This document shows positions 35,488 through 44,422 of a DNA stretch of 64,000 nt, in pieces (position 1 is the stretch's first letter; each line of letters starts with the position of its first letter). The DNA lies in assembly GCF_014648315.1 (NCBI RefSeq), contig NZ_BMQW01000002.1:124001-188000 (forward strand). Direction: 5' to 3'. The translations under genes were made by a program, and so were the position numbers. The notes below the pieces were generated by a model. That model ran no database searches. It saw only the letters and a program-made list of their open reading frames with translations, and was not told the origin of the DNA. This DNA is from Shewanella ulleungensis (GTDB lineage: Bacteria > Pseudomonadota > Gammaproteobacteria > Enterobacterales > Shewanellaceae).

Positions 35488-37380
35488 CTATTTGTCCATA
35501 TTCATTGATTTAAGCAGCACAGGGCTATCGTAATCCGCCACCATTGTTTTTGCTTTTAACCAAAAACGTCTGCGGGTTAAAAAATAAGTAAAGCTAATCG
35601 ATAACAAGCCCCACTCAAAGATATTGTGCTTCATAAAATCCAAGGCCGATGTTAATAGTTTCGTCACTTCTCGGGCATAATGAGCATGATCTACCACAAA
35701 ACCATACGTTGGATTTATCGCGTAAAGCCCATATTGAATAGCGCAGTAAATACCCAGTCCTGCCAATAAACCAAACAGTTTCCCATACCATCTTTTAGGT
35801 TTTTTCATCCCCCAAATAAGTAAGTAAATACCGACTAATAACGATCCACTCACTAAAGTATTTGCAATAGCAGGTGAGTGTCTAAGTAGTTCTAACGTAT
35901 TGTAATAAAATGAAAAGGCGATATGTGGCAATAATAGTGTGATGCTTATAGCCAAAAGCCATACTTTAGCTTTCCCGATACTTTTCCAATACCATTTTTT
36001 TACACTCTTATAGCTTAACCATAGGAGCCCAAAGAAAAACACATAGTTCACATAAGCCGGGAGCTCAAATAAACCAAATTTCATCATCAGCAACGCCACT
36101 ATCCATTCAGGCACTTGTGTCACGCTCATGCGATGACTTGTTTCTGCGGCAAATGAAGGAAATAACAGCGCGATTAACATCCCTAACGTGAAGAAAAAAT
36201 AAGTGTACTTAATGAAGCTTAAAAACATGTTGGGGGCAATGCCCTTTATACTCTGCTTTTTTAACTTAGTGACTAAGTGTTGATAATTGGAGATAACAGC
36301 ATCGCTAATTTCTTTTGATACCCAATTTTCTGTTAATAAGGCAATTTGAGTCTTTGTGGTATGCGCTTCAACAATGTCTTTTATGGCAGGTGTTGCTAAG
36401 ACCTCTTTATCGGTTTCTTGATCATTGCCTGTCATTTTTTGCGCTACAAGCCATACCGCAGGATCGTAAACACCACCGGCATTATGTGTTGTGTCTTTTT
36501 TGCCAGCAAAACACATTGTGGTATCGACTTTATCTACTGTAGCCGTAAATTGTAGAGTAGGCAGCTTAGCGGTAAAAGCATAAATGAAAGTACAACCACC
36601 AAGAGTACCTTCAACATCAACTTCAGTTATCTCGATTAAGTGATAAACTAAATCTAAGCCATTATTTTTAACGAACTCAGAGGTCCACTCATGATAGTCG
36701 TTACTGTTATAAGCCCATTTAGTGCTGCGCTTGGCATCACCATCAATGGTGTAGCTGTAATAGAGATAACCACCACCATTACAAGTATTGCAAGTTAATG
36801 AACCTGAGCCATTACAGGTATAACAAGTTTTTTTACCACTTCCCCAGCAAGTTGAGCATGATTCTGTAGTATAAACTGTGCGATTATTATAGCTGTCGAA
36901 ACGCGACACACTGACGCGGCCGCTGCCATGACAACCCGAACAAGAGTTCTTGCCAGAGCCATGGCAATTAGAACAGCTTTGTGACCCAGAACCACTGCAG
37001 TTGTAACACGTTTTGCTGCCTACATAGGTTTCAGGTGCAGATTGTAAGTCTCTATTTCGTATCAAAAAGTTGTCAGAAATATCAGGACCAAGAATATTTA
37101 AAAAGCGGTCATTAAATAACGAGTTTTGTCCGCTAGCATACTCTTTTGCTTTGTCGTGGGCGTAATCCCGCGCATTCGATGCACTACCAGATTTAATACC
37201 ATTCGGACAATATGAACCATGTTCGTGTTGACTCACTCCAACTTCAATCGTCCAGCCAAAAGTAAACTTAAGTTGAGGCAGCTTTGTTTGTTCGTTACTT
37301 AATACTACGGGGACATCTACGCCAGTAAGGTTTTTACCATTACTTCTAATAAATCGTTGGAATTGTTCTAATTTACTCAC
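35488..37380 (-). CDS. Membrane protein with two triple CxxCxGxG zinc-finger blocks
   Basis: A 630-residue protein of no family I can name. Its middle (125-200) holds six CxxC motifs, most followed by GSG, at residues 125, 136, 147, 175, 186 and 197. The spacing is 11-11-28-11-11, so it is a symmetric pair of triplets resembling a DnaJ cysteine-rich region without a J domain. A soluble N-terminus (1-110) precedes it, and about six membrane helices lie between 380 and 610. It is last in a three-gene minus-strand group after the PEGA and GDPD genes. It could hold zinc or bind an unfolded protein, but function is unknown. Confidence 0.75.
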   Translation of the reverse strand: MSKLEQFQRFIRSNGKNLTGVDVPVVLSNEQTKLPQLKFTFGWTIEVGVSQHEHGSYCPNGIKSGSASNARDYAHDKAKEYASGQNSLFNDRFLNILGPDISDNFLIRNRDLQSAPETYVGSKTCYNCSGSGSQSCSNCHGSGKNSCSGCHGSGRVSVSRFDSYNNRTVYTTESCSTCWGSGKKTCYTCNGSGSLTCNTCNGGGYLYYSYTIDGDAKRSTKWAYNSNDYHEWTSEFVKNNGLDLVYHLIEITEVDVEGTLGGCTFIYAFTAKLPTLQFTATVDKVDTTMCFAGKKDTTHNAGGVYDPAVWLVAQKMTGNDQETDKEVLATPAIKDIVEAHTTKTQIALLTENWVSKEISDAVISNYQHLVTKLKKQSIKGIAPNMFLSFIKYTYFFFTLGMLIALLFPSFAAETSHRMSVTQVPEWIVALLMMKFGLFELPAYVNYVFFFGLLWLSYKSVKKWYWKSIGKAKVWLLAISITLLLPHIAFSFYYNTLELLRHSPAIANTLVSGSLLVGIYLLIWGMKKPKRWYGKLFGLLAGLGIYCAIQYGLYAINPTYGFVVDHAHYAREVTKLLTSALDFMKHNIFEWGLLSISFTYFLTRRRFWLKAKTMVADYDSPVLLKSMNMDK

Positions 37381-37457
37381 GTAATACTTCCTATAAACAA
37401 TGCGTGATACATTTTTGCTATTTGTCGTTATTTAGCTATTCAGCTAACCGCAGCGTA

Positions 37458-39920
37458 TTAAAAATTGATTTCAAAACTCGTTTCATCGGCCTTCAAATAA
37501 ACCCACTTTCTGATCGGCTCTTGTCCTGGCGCAGAGACTTTTATGTCATAACTGCCCGCAGGCAACATCATGCCTGCTTGATACTTGGGTTTTATGTTCA
37601 TCACTGAAACCTTGGCTCTGGCGATATTGCTGTTAATGGTGAGTGGCAATAAGGCTGAGTTTTTTGGTGATGAGGTAACGGTTTTCGTTGAGTCGTGTGT
37701 TGGCATCACCGCTAAATCCAAGCGATTAATCGGGTCGCTGATGGCATTAAATCCTTCAGTAATAAACAAGCGTTGATCAATAGATGAACCGACAGGTTGC
37801 ACCATGGGCAGGGTTACTAATAACCATTTAAGTGTATATGACACCGTAGCGGAATCGTTCTTTTCCATTTGATCAAAAAAGTAATGAAGCGATGAGCCTG
37901 GCATAGTGTATTGGTTGCCGCCCATCGATAACGGAACCACAAATATTGACGCTAATAACACCGTTGATATTACCGGTTTTATCAAGCGATTAGGCTTAAC
38001 CCTTGGCGCAGAGGACGCTCGTTTAGCTTGTACTAGTTCGACCGCTTTCATCGGTAGCTTTAATACAGTAAGTAGCACTAAGGCTAAGCTAATCGACATT
38101 GAAATTGGCGGAATAATCGTTGAACGTAATGCCGATTTACCCGTCGACTCGAATATGCCTCCATCGGCAAATTCTGCTTGCTGTGCCTCGAGTACATTCA
38201 GATACTCTGTGGTTTTACGTTTAATATTAGGTTCAATGATGTGTTGTTTAAACTCGCGATTATTCCAATCGGCCAGCGTAGGATTAACATATAACTCTTT
38301 CATTTCTCGTTTTATGCGTTGTTGAATATCGCTTTGCTGTTGAAAGGCTTGCCAGCTCAAATTCGGTGGCATATCGCTGCCTTTAGCTTTTAGTTTAGAG
38401 CGCCATTCGTTGTCGGCTTGTTGGCGTACTTTTTTAGCAACGGCAATATCAAAACTATTACGGTCGGTTATTGACCACGCAGGGGATAATGTTAAGCCTT
38501 TTTGCTTTAGCTTCTTGTTGACCTTGATGCTGGTCAGCTCATGTACTCTAAACTCATGGATTGAGTTAATCCCTAATGGGTAACCCCCAGACTCCTTAGT
38601 AAAATCAGGCGCCATTTTTACCATCAACACGCGTTTGTAATGATTCACATCGTTGGTATACACCATGCGATGATCTTTAAAGCCGGCATCGCCGCCTGTT
38701 ACGGCATCAGCAGCCTGCATCGCCGTAAATAAGCCTAAGGTCATAATGCCTGAAATAATAGAATTACCGACATTTTCTGAAGTTGAGATTTCTTCGCGGA
38801 TCAACCAATCATTAGGAGGAATATAAGGAATACTGTATTTTGCGATCTCTTTGTCATAGCCCTTTTGTAAGCGCTCAAAACAACGATCTTTACTCGTGCC
38901 ATTTTTCTTTTCCGCACATTTATTACGACGTTCAAAGTAGTCATATAATTTGGGGGCAATCTTTTGAGCTCGTGATTCAACCCTCGCTTCATAAGCTTTG
39001 GTGCCTTTTTGGTATTGCTCCCAACCTTGCTTAACTTGGTTTTGGGTTTCTAACCAGTACGAATCTGACCGTGATTGTACGCTGGCCAAGGCTTGATTAT
39101 ATTGATTCGATCCCGAGGCATATTCAGTGTATTTATTGCGAAGAGTTTGGCGGAAATTATCATAGTTGCCATAGTGTTCATCAAATCGAGTCATGGCTTT
39201 ATCGCGAACAAATTTCTCCATGATTAAACGTTTTTTGTTTTTTAAATCATCGACTATTTTGTCGTCGGCATAAACCAAACCGCCAAATACCGACAAAAAT
39301 GTTTTTTCGGTAGCATTGTGTTCTTTGTTGGGGTCGTACTCAATGCCTTCGAATTTGATTGAGTTTTCTATTAATGCACTTCGAAGTAACTGCGACAAAT
39401 ACGCTTGCTGGCGTTCTGCGGGTGTAGAGGCGTCAATAATAAAATGATCAACTAACCATTTTTGGCCAAAAAACACAGTGGGCCACGCAAGTACAGCAAT
39501 CAGCGCAAAGTAACCTAAAGCGCTTGAGACTTTAGCAACTCGTTTACCCTTTAATAATAAATCAGCTAACAGTAACGTAACGCCAATACCACTGATTGTT
39601 CTACCAAATAACTCTACATTACGTAAATCTTCTATGCTGGAATTTCGTCCGCCTGCAACATCAGTTAATGCCGCATTAAATACTGCCTCAGGGAACAGAT
39701 ACACTAATGAGCAAATAAACATCAACAACATCCACCAGAAGGGACTGCCCGTTTGACTTATTTGGGCTTCAACTGCTTGTTGCTTCTCTGTTTTTTTATT
39801 GATTGATTGCTGATTTTTTTTTACTTTTTCTAGCTCTTTTGCAGCTGACTCCATTTTCTTTTGTGTCGGAGCGCGATTAAGCAGGTTTGTTGCAAAAGGA
39901 CTTTTGTTATCTTCAGTCAT
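37458..39920 (-). CDS. Large membrane protein with C-terminal PEGA domain
   Basis: An unrecognised protein of 820 residues from the ATG at 39920 (a TTG five codons upstream is less likely). It has an N-terminal coiled coil (about 25-50), three membrane helices (about 67-145), a long charged helical region (about 170-560) with a short hydrophobic stretch near 395-410, two more helices (about 610-690) and a C-terminal PEGA domain (about 770-820; ARAKVSVMNIKPKYQAGMML, then GSYDIKVSAPG). PEGA domains are usually extracellular surface modules. It lies between the GDPD lipoprotein and the zinc-finger protein, gaps 50 and 77 bases, suggesting a shared envelope-linked role. Confidence 0.72.
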   Translation of the reverse strand: MTEDNKSPFATNLLNRAPTQKKMESAAKELEKVKKNQQSINKKTEKQQAVEAQISQTGSPFWWMLLMFICSLVYLFPEAVFNAALTDVAGGRNSSIEDLRNVELFGRTISGIGVTLLLADLLLKGKRVAKVSSALGYFALIAVLAWPTVFFGQKWLVDHFIIDASTPAERQQAYLSQLLRSALIENSIKFEGIEYDPNKEHNATEKTFLSVFGGLVYADDKIVDDLKNKKRLIMEKFVRDKAMTRFDEHYGNYDNFRQTLRNKYTEYASGSNQYNQALASVQSRSDSYWLETQNQVKQGWEQYQKGTKAYEARVESRAQKIAPKLYDYFERRNKCAEKKNGTSKDRCFERLQKGYDKEIAKYSIPYIPPNDWLIREEISTSENVGNSIISGIMTLGLFTAMQAADAVTGGDAGFKDHRMVYTNDVNHYKRVLMVKMAPDFTKESGGYPLGINSIHEFRVHELTSIKVNKKLKQKGLTLSPAWSITDRNSFDIAVAKKVRQQADNEWRSKLKAKGSDMPPNLSWQAFQQQSDIQQRIKREMKELYVNPTLADWNNREFKQHIIEPNIKRKTTEYLNVLEAQQAEFADGGIFESTGKSALRSTIIPPISMSISLALVLLTVLKLPMKAVELVQAKRASSAPRVKPNRLIKPVISTVLLASIFVVPLSMGGNQYTMPGSSLHYFFDQMEKNDSATVSYTLKWLLVTLPMVQPVGSSIDQRLFITEGFNAISDPINRLDLAVMPTHDSTKTVTSSPKNSALLPLTINSNIARAKVSVMNIKPKYQAGMMLPAGSYDIKVSAPGQEPIRKWVYLKADETSFEINF

Positions 39921-39970
39921 ATTAATCTTTATCAACCATCGTCTTTTTATTTTTATGTCGTTGTTTTCTG

Positions 39971-41431
39971 CTATTTAGCTTGGCGCTGGGGTAACCTTAA
40001 AATAATTGTCTCGCCTGTGTCATTATCAATTTTTTCATCTGTGATTGTTGGAAAACCATGTTCTAACAATGGCGTCGGAATATTATTAGGCACGACTTTA
40101 ATCGGAGTACTGTTTATTGCGGCAAGGCCAGAGTCTAACGACAAGTAGTAACCCTCGTTCTGATATCCTCGCATTTCGTTAAAGCGATCAAAGTCAGCGT
40201 CTTGCGGCAAAGACATAATATAACGTCCAAGATGGCTCACTGGCGTGTAGTGTTTAGCGGGCGCTGCAGCATGATATAAACGTTGGCAAATGGTGTACGG
40301 TGTTGCATCGACAATGGCACCATCAGGAAGTTGGTCTGCGGTTAACTTAATCAGCTGTGATTGGTGATACTCGCTACCATTAAGCGAATAGGTGTACACC
40401 TTCATTCCGAGTTGATGAGCATGATATTTCACGCTGGGATGTTGCATATAGCTGCGTATATCTAAATGGATTCCTGAGTTTCTACCCAGTTTTTTTTGTA
40501 ACGTAGAGAGAGAAGATGTTGCTGTGTAATCTTTATAGCGTGAGCGATAACGTTTAGTGCCGTATTTGCCTACTAGTTCAAGCTTATGTTGATTATCTAA
40601 ATAGTAGGCATCATTTTTGACGCCTTTACGCAAATCCGCAGTTAATTTTTCAATGCTTGTTGGATGCCCACCCTGAATAAACCCTAAATACACTGACGGA
40701 TTAATGCCCCGCAATTTATAGAGTGTTTCTTGGTCTGCAGCAGAATAATAAAATCCACCTAAGCCAATGTATTTTCGGAGCATATTATCAAGCTCAACTA
40801 ATTTTTGGCCGTTGGTGTCTGATTTAATCTCTACATTGAGTTGTTGATTGTTGTTGCGGTATGCAGCAAAGGTTTTAAAGGCTTCTACAGCAGCAATGGG
40901 GCGTTGATCTAGTAAATTGTTGCTTTGTTTGTCTCGCAGTTTGAGGTTAGCAAACTCTTGAAAAGTCATGCGGTTTAGCTTGAAGCGTTCACCTGTGTAA
41001 TACACGGTTGCGCGGCCCGTTTGGCTATCATGATGGTTAACCCAAGTGCCGTCTTTGAGTAACATTACATCAATTTCAACACTGTTATAATTATCTTGTA
41101 GAGCCGACTTTATGGCATTGGCACTGCTTTCTGGTTGTCTGAAATCACCTCTATGGGCAGATATCTCTAACCGACACTCGGTAGTAGACAGCATTTTAAT
41201 ATTACCATTATTGGCTAGGTATAAATTACGGTCACCTAAGCTCAATTGAGTATCAATAATATTCAAACCTTGGGTAGTTGCATCTGCGGGTAAGTGAGCC
41301 AATTCGAGTGGAATAACATGAACAGGTTTAGCTGGCGAGGGCGCTGGGAGGGACTTACAGCCTGTTAATGAGAACAGCAAAACAACAATAATGAGGTTGC
41401 ATAACTTAAGCGCAAAGGTAAGACTTGTCAT
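39971..41431 (-). CDS. GDPD-family lipoprotein
   Basis: A 486-residue lipoprotein with a signal peptide and lipobox LTGC (Cys 25). The glycerophosphodiester phosphodiesterase domain (about 88-370) has HRG at 93-95, Glu 101, the EID pair (119-121) and LLKDGTWVNHHD (His near 133-134), as in catalytic GDPDs. A further C-terminal region (about 390-486) has no family I recognise. Lipid-head-group hydrolysis at the periplasmic face is likely. It is first in the three-gene group with the PEGA and zinc-finger proteins, and it is longer than stand-alone GlpQ-type enzymes. Confidence 0.85.
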   Translation of the reverse strand: MTSLTFALKLCNLIIVVLLFSLTGCKSLPAPSPAKPVHVIPLELAHLPADATTQGLNIIDTQLSLGDRNLYLANNGNIKMLSTTECRLEISAHRGDFRQPESSANAIKSALQDNYNSVEIDVMLLKDGTWVNHHDSQTGRATVYYTGERFKLNRMTFQEFANLKLRDKQSNNLLDQRPIAAVEAFKTFAAYRNNNQQLNVEIKSDTNGQKLVELDNMLRKYIGLGGFYYSAADQETLYKLRGINPSVYLGFIQGGHPTSIEKLTADLRKGVKNDAYYLDNQHKLELVGKYGTKRYRSRYKDYTATSSLSTLQKKLGRNSGIHLDIRSYMQHPSVKYHAHQLGMKVYTYSLNGSEYHQSQLIKLTADQLPDGAIVDATPYTICQRLYHAAAPAKHYTPVSHLGRYIMSLPQDADFDRFNEMRGYQNEGYYLSLDSGLAAINSTPIKVVPNNIPTPLLEHGFPTITDEKIDNDTGETIILRLPQRQAK

Positions 41432-41723
41432 AATCCATAATTACAAGCTATTAATATATAAGGTTTTATACATTAATGCGTTTTATAACACAACCTTGAG
41501 GATAAAGTTATTAGATTTAAAAGTTGAAAATGTGAATAGATGGCTGTTTTATAAAACGAACGGTTATTTTATATACGGTTATGGCAATAAGATGCACTGA
41601 TTTAGGTCATTAGTGACATATAGATTGAAATTAATAAAATGGTGCAGCATAAACGCTGCTTGAGATAAAACAGAGATTTGAGAATAAAATAGCTATTTAA
41701 GCGTGACTGAAAATATAAATGAT
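41432..41723. other. Intergenic gap upstream of the GDPD gene
   Basis: These 292 AT-rich bases lie between the GDPD gene start and the 3' end of 6S RNA. They should hold the GDPD-operon promoter and the 6S terminator region, but I see no strong motif or gene. Confidence 0.5.
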
Positions 41724-41922
41724 AGGATGCTCCCCAGAACACCGCTGCCGGCGTAGCCCTTGAACCGTAGGTTCAAGGCGGGTAAATGTTCATCTCCTAA
41801 GGCTTCTCGGTACGAGCCGAGCATGCACAATGTCAACAAAAGCATTCACCCTGGGTTTGTAAGTATCGGCACAGGGACATAGCCAGTTCGCGCATATCCC
41901 AGGGAGCAAAACAGGGTAGAAC
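41724..41922 (-). ncRNA. ssrS: 6S RNA
   Basis: On the minus strand this region matches 6S RNA, the RNA-polymerase-binding regulator of stationary phase. Diagnostic segments are GTGCCGATA on the 5' side, the GCATGCTCGG...CCGAGAAGCCTTA hairpin in the centre-right arm and the CCTTGAACC...GGTTCAAGG hairpin before the 3' end. The ends pair through TGCTCCC near the 5' end and GGGGAGCA near the 3' end. It lies 31 bases downstream of zapA, the conserved 6S position. Boundaries are approximate to within about ten bases. Confidence 0.93.
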
Positions 41923-41953
41923 CAAGTGTTACACTTAATTCTGAATTCTTAGT

Positions 41954-42262
41954 TTAGTCATCCTTGCGGCTTCGTTCAACCAACGATGTTTCTAATGTTG
42001 ATTGTAACAAAGAAATACGCTCATCCATTTGCGCCATATATTGCTTATTTTTTTGCTTTTCTTCAAACAATTCATTGCCAATGTTCAGCGCGGCCATAAT
42101 GGCTAATTCTTCACGGCTTAAATTATTAGTACGCGACTTTAAGGTTGTCAGTTGGTTTTCAACTTCTCTGGCAACGGTGCGTAAAGCATCTTCGCGTCCT
42201 TTTGGACAGCCAATAGAGTAGGTGCGCCCTAAAAGGGTTATATCAACAGCACTGTTACTCAT
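41954..42262 (-). CDS. zapA: Cell division protein ZapA
   Basis: A 102-residue ZapA that bundles FtsZ filaments at midcell. The N-terminal domain contains VDITLLGRTYSIGCPKGREDALRTVAREV, and the C-terminal half is a coiled coil (about 45-100) with LNIGNELFEEKQKN. Length is normal. It is divergent from ygfB and upstream of 6S RNA, an arrangement conserved in gammaproteobacteria. Confidence 0.95.
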   Translation of the reverse strand: MSNSAVDITLLGRTYSIGCPKGREDALRTVAREVENQLTTLKSRTNNLSREELAIMAALNIGNELFEEKQKNKQYMAQMDERISLLQSTLETSLVERSRKDD

Positions 42263-42484
42263 AATGTCGCCCCAATCCTTAGTCAGTTCGCGAACTATAT
42301 AGGGCTGAATTTAAAAGCGCAAGGCAACATCGGTCCTTTTTAACTATTTGTTGTTTGAGTGAACAAATCGCCTGCAATCATTGTATTACTATTCACAAAT
42401 TTGATCACAAGTCACGCTAGTATTTGGAGCATCATAGTAACTCTGCTAGCATTGAGACTGATATCGCGCTATTAGGAAAAAACC

Positions 42485-43060
42485 ATGGCAACCCCACCTT
42501 CGTTATGTATCGAAAATCTAAAAAAAGCCCTAGATGCGGCCGAAATTGGTCAGCACCCAGTAGAAGTGCACGGTGCACTTGTTGGGCTAATTTGTGGTGG
42601 TGTAAAGCAAGACAATTATGCGTGGTTAAAACCACTGACCGACTTAATGAATGACGGCCAACCGCTAGAGTCTAACCTACAACAATTAATTGCCGAGCTT
42701 TATCAAGATACTGTTGCTCGCCTAGCAGATTTTGAATTTGGATTTACTTTATTACTGCCAGAAGAAGAAGTCTCACTTAGCCACCGTGTTGAGGCGCTAG
42801 CCCTGTGGACTCAAAGCTTTTTAACTGGCATTGCGATAATTCAGCCAGAACTGGCAAAATCGTCACCCGACGTGCGTGAAGTCATTAAAGACTTAGCAGA
42901 AATCGCCCAGGTTGAATTTGATGTCGGTGATGATGATGAATCAGAAACTGCTTACATTGAATTACAAGAATTTGTGAGAATGTCAGCTATTTTATGTTAC
43001 TCAGAGTTTGGCTTAGACATGCCATTAAATGACACAGACAAGTCATCAACTATTCATTAA
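42485..43060 (+). CDS. ygfB: YgfB/YecA (UPF0149) family protein
   Basis: A 191-residue UPF0149 protein. The family pattern is HGALVGLICGGVKQ near the N-terminus and LALWTQSFLTGIAI with the acidic DVGDDDESETAYIELQEFVRMSAIL segment. It lies next to ubiH and divergent from zapA, the usual YgfB context. In Pseudomonas YgfB modulates gene expression linked to cell-wall responses; in other species its role is unclear. The start follows an AGGAAAAAACC ribosome-binding stretch. Confidence 0.88.
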   Translation: MATPPSLCIENLKKALDAAEIGQHPVEVHGALVGLICGGVKQDNYAWLKPLTDLMNDGQPLESNLQQLIAELYQDTVARLADFEFGFTLLLPEEEVSLSHRVEALALWTQSFLTGIAIIQPELAKSSPDVREVIKDLAEIAQVEFDVGDDDESETAYIELQEFVRMSAILCYSEFGLDMPLNDTDKSSTIH

Positions 43061-43090
43061 TTTCAGTTTTTATAAGCAGCGGCGCAGCGT

Positions 43091-44398
43091 ATGACCACAG
43101 CACATCATTCAACTTCACCTCAAGCTGTCGACATTGCCATTGTAGGTGGCGCGATGGCAGGGGCGACATTAGCCCTTGGGCTTGCTAAGTTATCTGCAAC
43201 ACTCGCTCGCCCGCTGCGTATTGCCTTAATTGAAGCCCACGTTGCCACCAATACCCACCCTGGTTTCGATGCTCGCTCAATTGCTATTGCGCATGGTTCT
43301 ATTTTCGAACTGACTCGTTTAGGCATCTGGCCAATGCTCAAGCATTTAGGCACGCCGATTGAAAACATCCATGTGTCAGATCGTGGCCATTTTGGCATGA
43401 CTGAGCTAAACGCCAAACCGCTAGGCTTAGATGCGCTAGGGCAGGTGGTTGAGCTGGCTAAAGTGGGTAGCATATTGTTTGATGAACTGGCTAAATCGTC
43501 GGTACAGGTATATTGCCCGGCTAAAGTCACTGATTTACAGCCCCAGCAAGATGGTCATCTGCTGTCGTTAGACGACGGGAGTCAATTGCATTGCCAATTA
43601 CTGGTGGCCGCAGACGGCGCGCATTCAGTGGTGCGCCAACATCTAGGGCAAACGACTGAGCAAATTGATTTTCAGCAAACGGCCATCGTTGCCAATGTCA
43701 CCACCAATCAACCACATCAACATTGGGCTTACGAGCGTTTTACCCAAACCGGTCCATTAGCCTTGCTGCCTATGCTAAACATGACAGCATTGCCAGCGCA
43801 ATCTCAAGAATCATCGGTGCAAATCAAAGAGGCATCAGCGCAATTAAAAACGTCGGCTAAAGGGCATGCGCGTTTTTCATTAGTATGGGCATTGCCGCCA
43901 GCGCAAGCAGATGAATTGAAAAATGCTGATAAAACCGAGTTTTTAGCCGCATTACAGCACGCCTTTGGTCACCGAGTCGGCCAGTTTGTTGATGTCGGTC
44001 AACGAGTCAGTTATCCGCTGACGCTGTCGTATATGCCAAGGCCGATATATCACCGCTGTGTGTTTGTCGGTAATGCTGCGCAAACTCTACATCCTATTGC
44101 TGGACAAGGGTTTAACCTAGGTCTGCGTGATGTGGTTGGCTTGCTAGATGTGATAGAGCATGCCCTTATTCAAGCCAATGGCGAAGTCGATCTCGGTGAT
44201 AGCGACATCGTGCATCAATATTTGGCCGCACGCCAAAGCGATCGCGACAACACCTTGCGTAATATCGAATTTTTAGTCCGCGGCTTTTCTAATCAACATT
44301 GGCCATTAGTTGCAGGGCGTAATATAGGCCTGCGCTTACTCTCTTGGCTGCCGCCGTTAAAGCGCCCTGTCGCACAAACCGCTATGGGCTGGCGTTAA
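43091..44398 (+). CDS. ubiH: 2-Octaprenyl-6-methoxyphenol hydroxylase
   Basis: FAD-dependent monooxygenase of ubiquinone synthesis, 435 residues. The Rossmann motif is VDIAIVGGAMAGATLALGLAKL (residues about 13-34), the mid NADH/FAD pocket motif is VAADGAHSVVRQHLG, and the C-terminal FAD motif FVGNAAQTLHPIAGQGFNLGLRD is intact. It lies between ygfB and ubiI, matching the ygfB-ubiH-ubiI order of gammaproteobacteria. A proline- and glutamine-rich insert near 240-270 makes it slightly longer than the Escherichia coli protein. Confidence 0.92.
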   Translation: MTTAHHSTSPQAVDIAIVGGAMAGATLALGLAKLSATLARPLRIALIEAHVATNTHPGFDARSIAIAHGSIFELTRLGIWPMLKHLGTPIENIHVSDRGHFGMTELNAKPLGLDALGQVVELAKVGSILFDELAKSSVQVYCPAKVTDLQPQQDGHLLSLDDGSQLHCQLLVAADGAHSVVRQHLGQTTEQIDFQQTAIVANVTTNQPHQHWAYERFTQTGPLALLPMLNMTALPAQSQESSVQIKEASAQLKTSAKGHARFSLVWALPPAQADELKNADKTEFLAALQHAFGHRVGQFVDVGQRVSYPLTLSYMPRPIYHRCVFVGNAAQTLHPIAGQGFNLGLRDVVGLLDVIEHALIQANGEVDLGDSDIVHQYLAARQSDRDNTLRNIEFLVRGFSNQHWPLVAGRNIGLRLLSWLPPLKRPVAQTAMGWR

Positions 44399-44422
44399 CT
44401 CATTTTAAGGTAAGGATTGACC

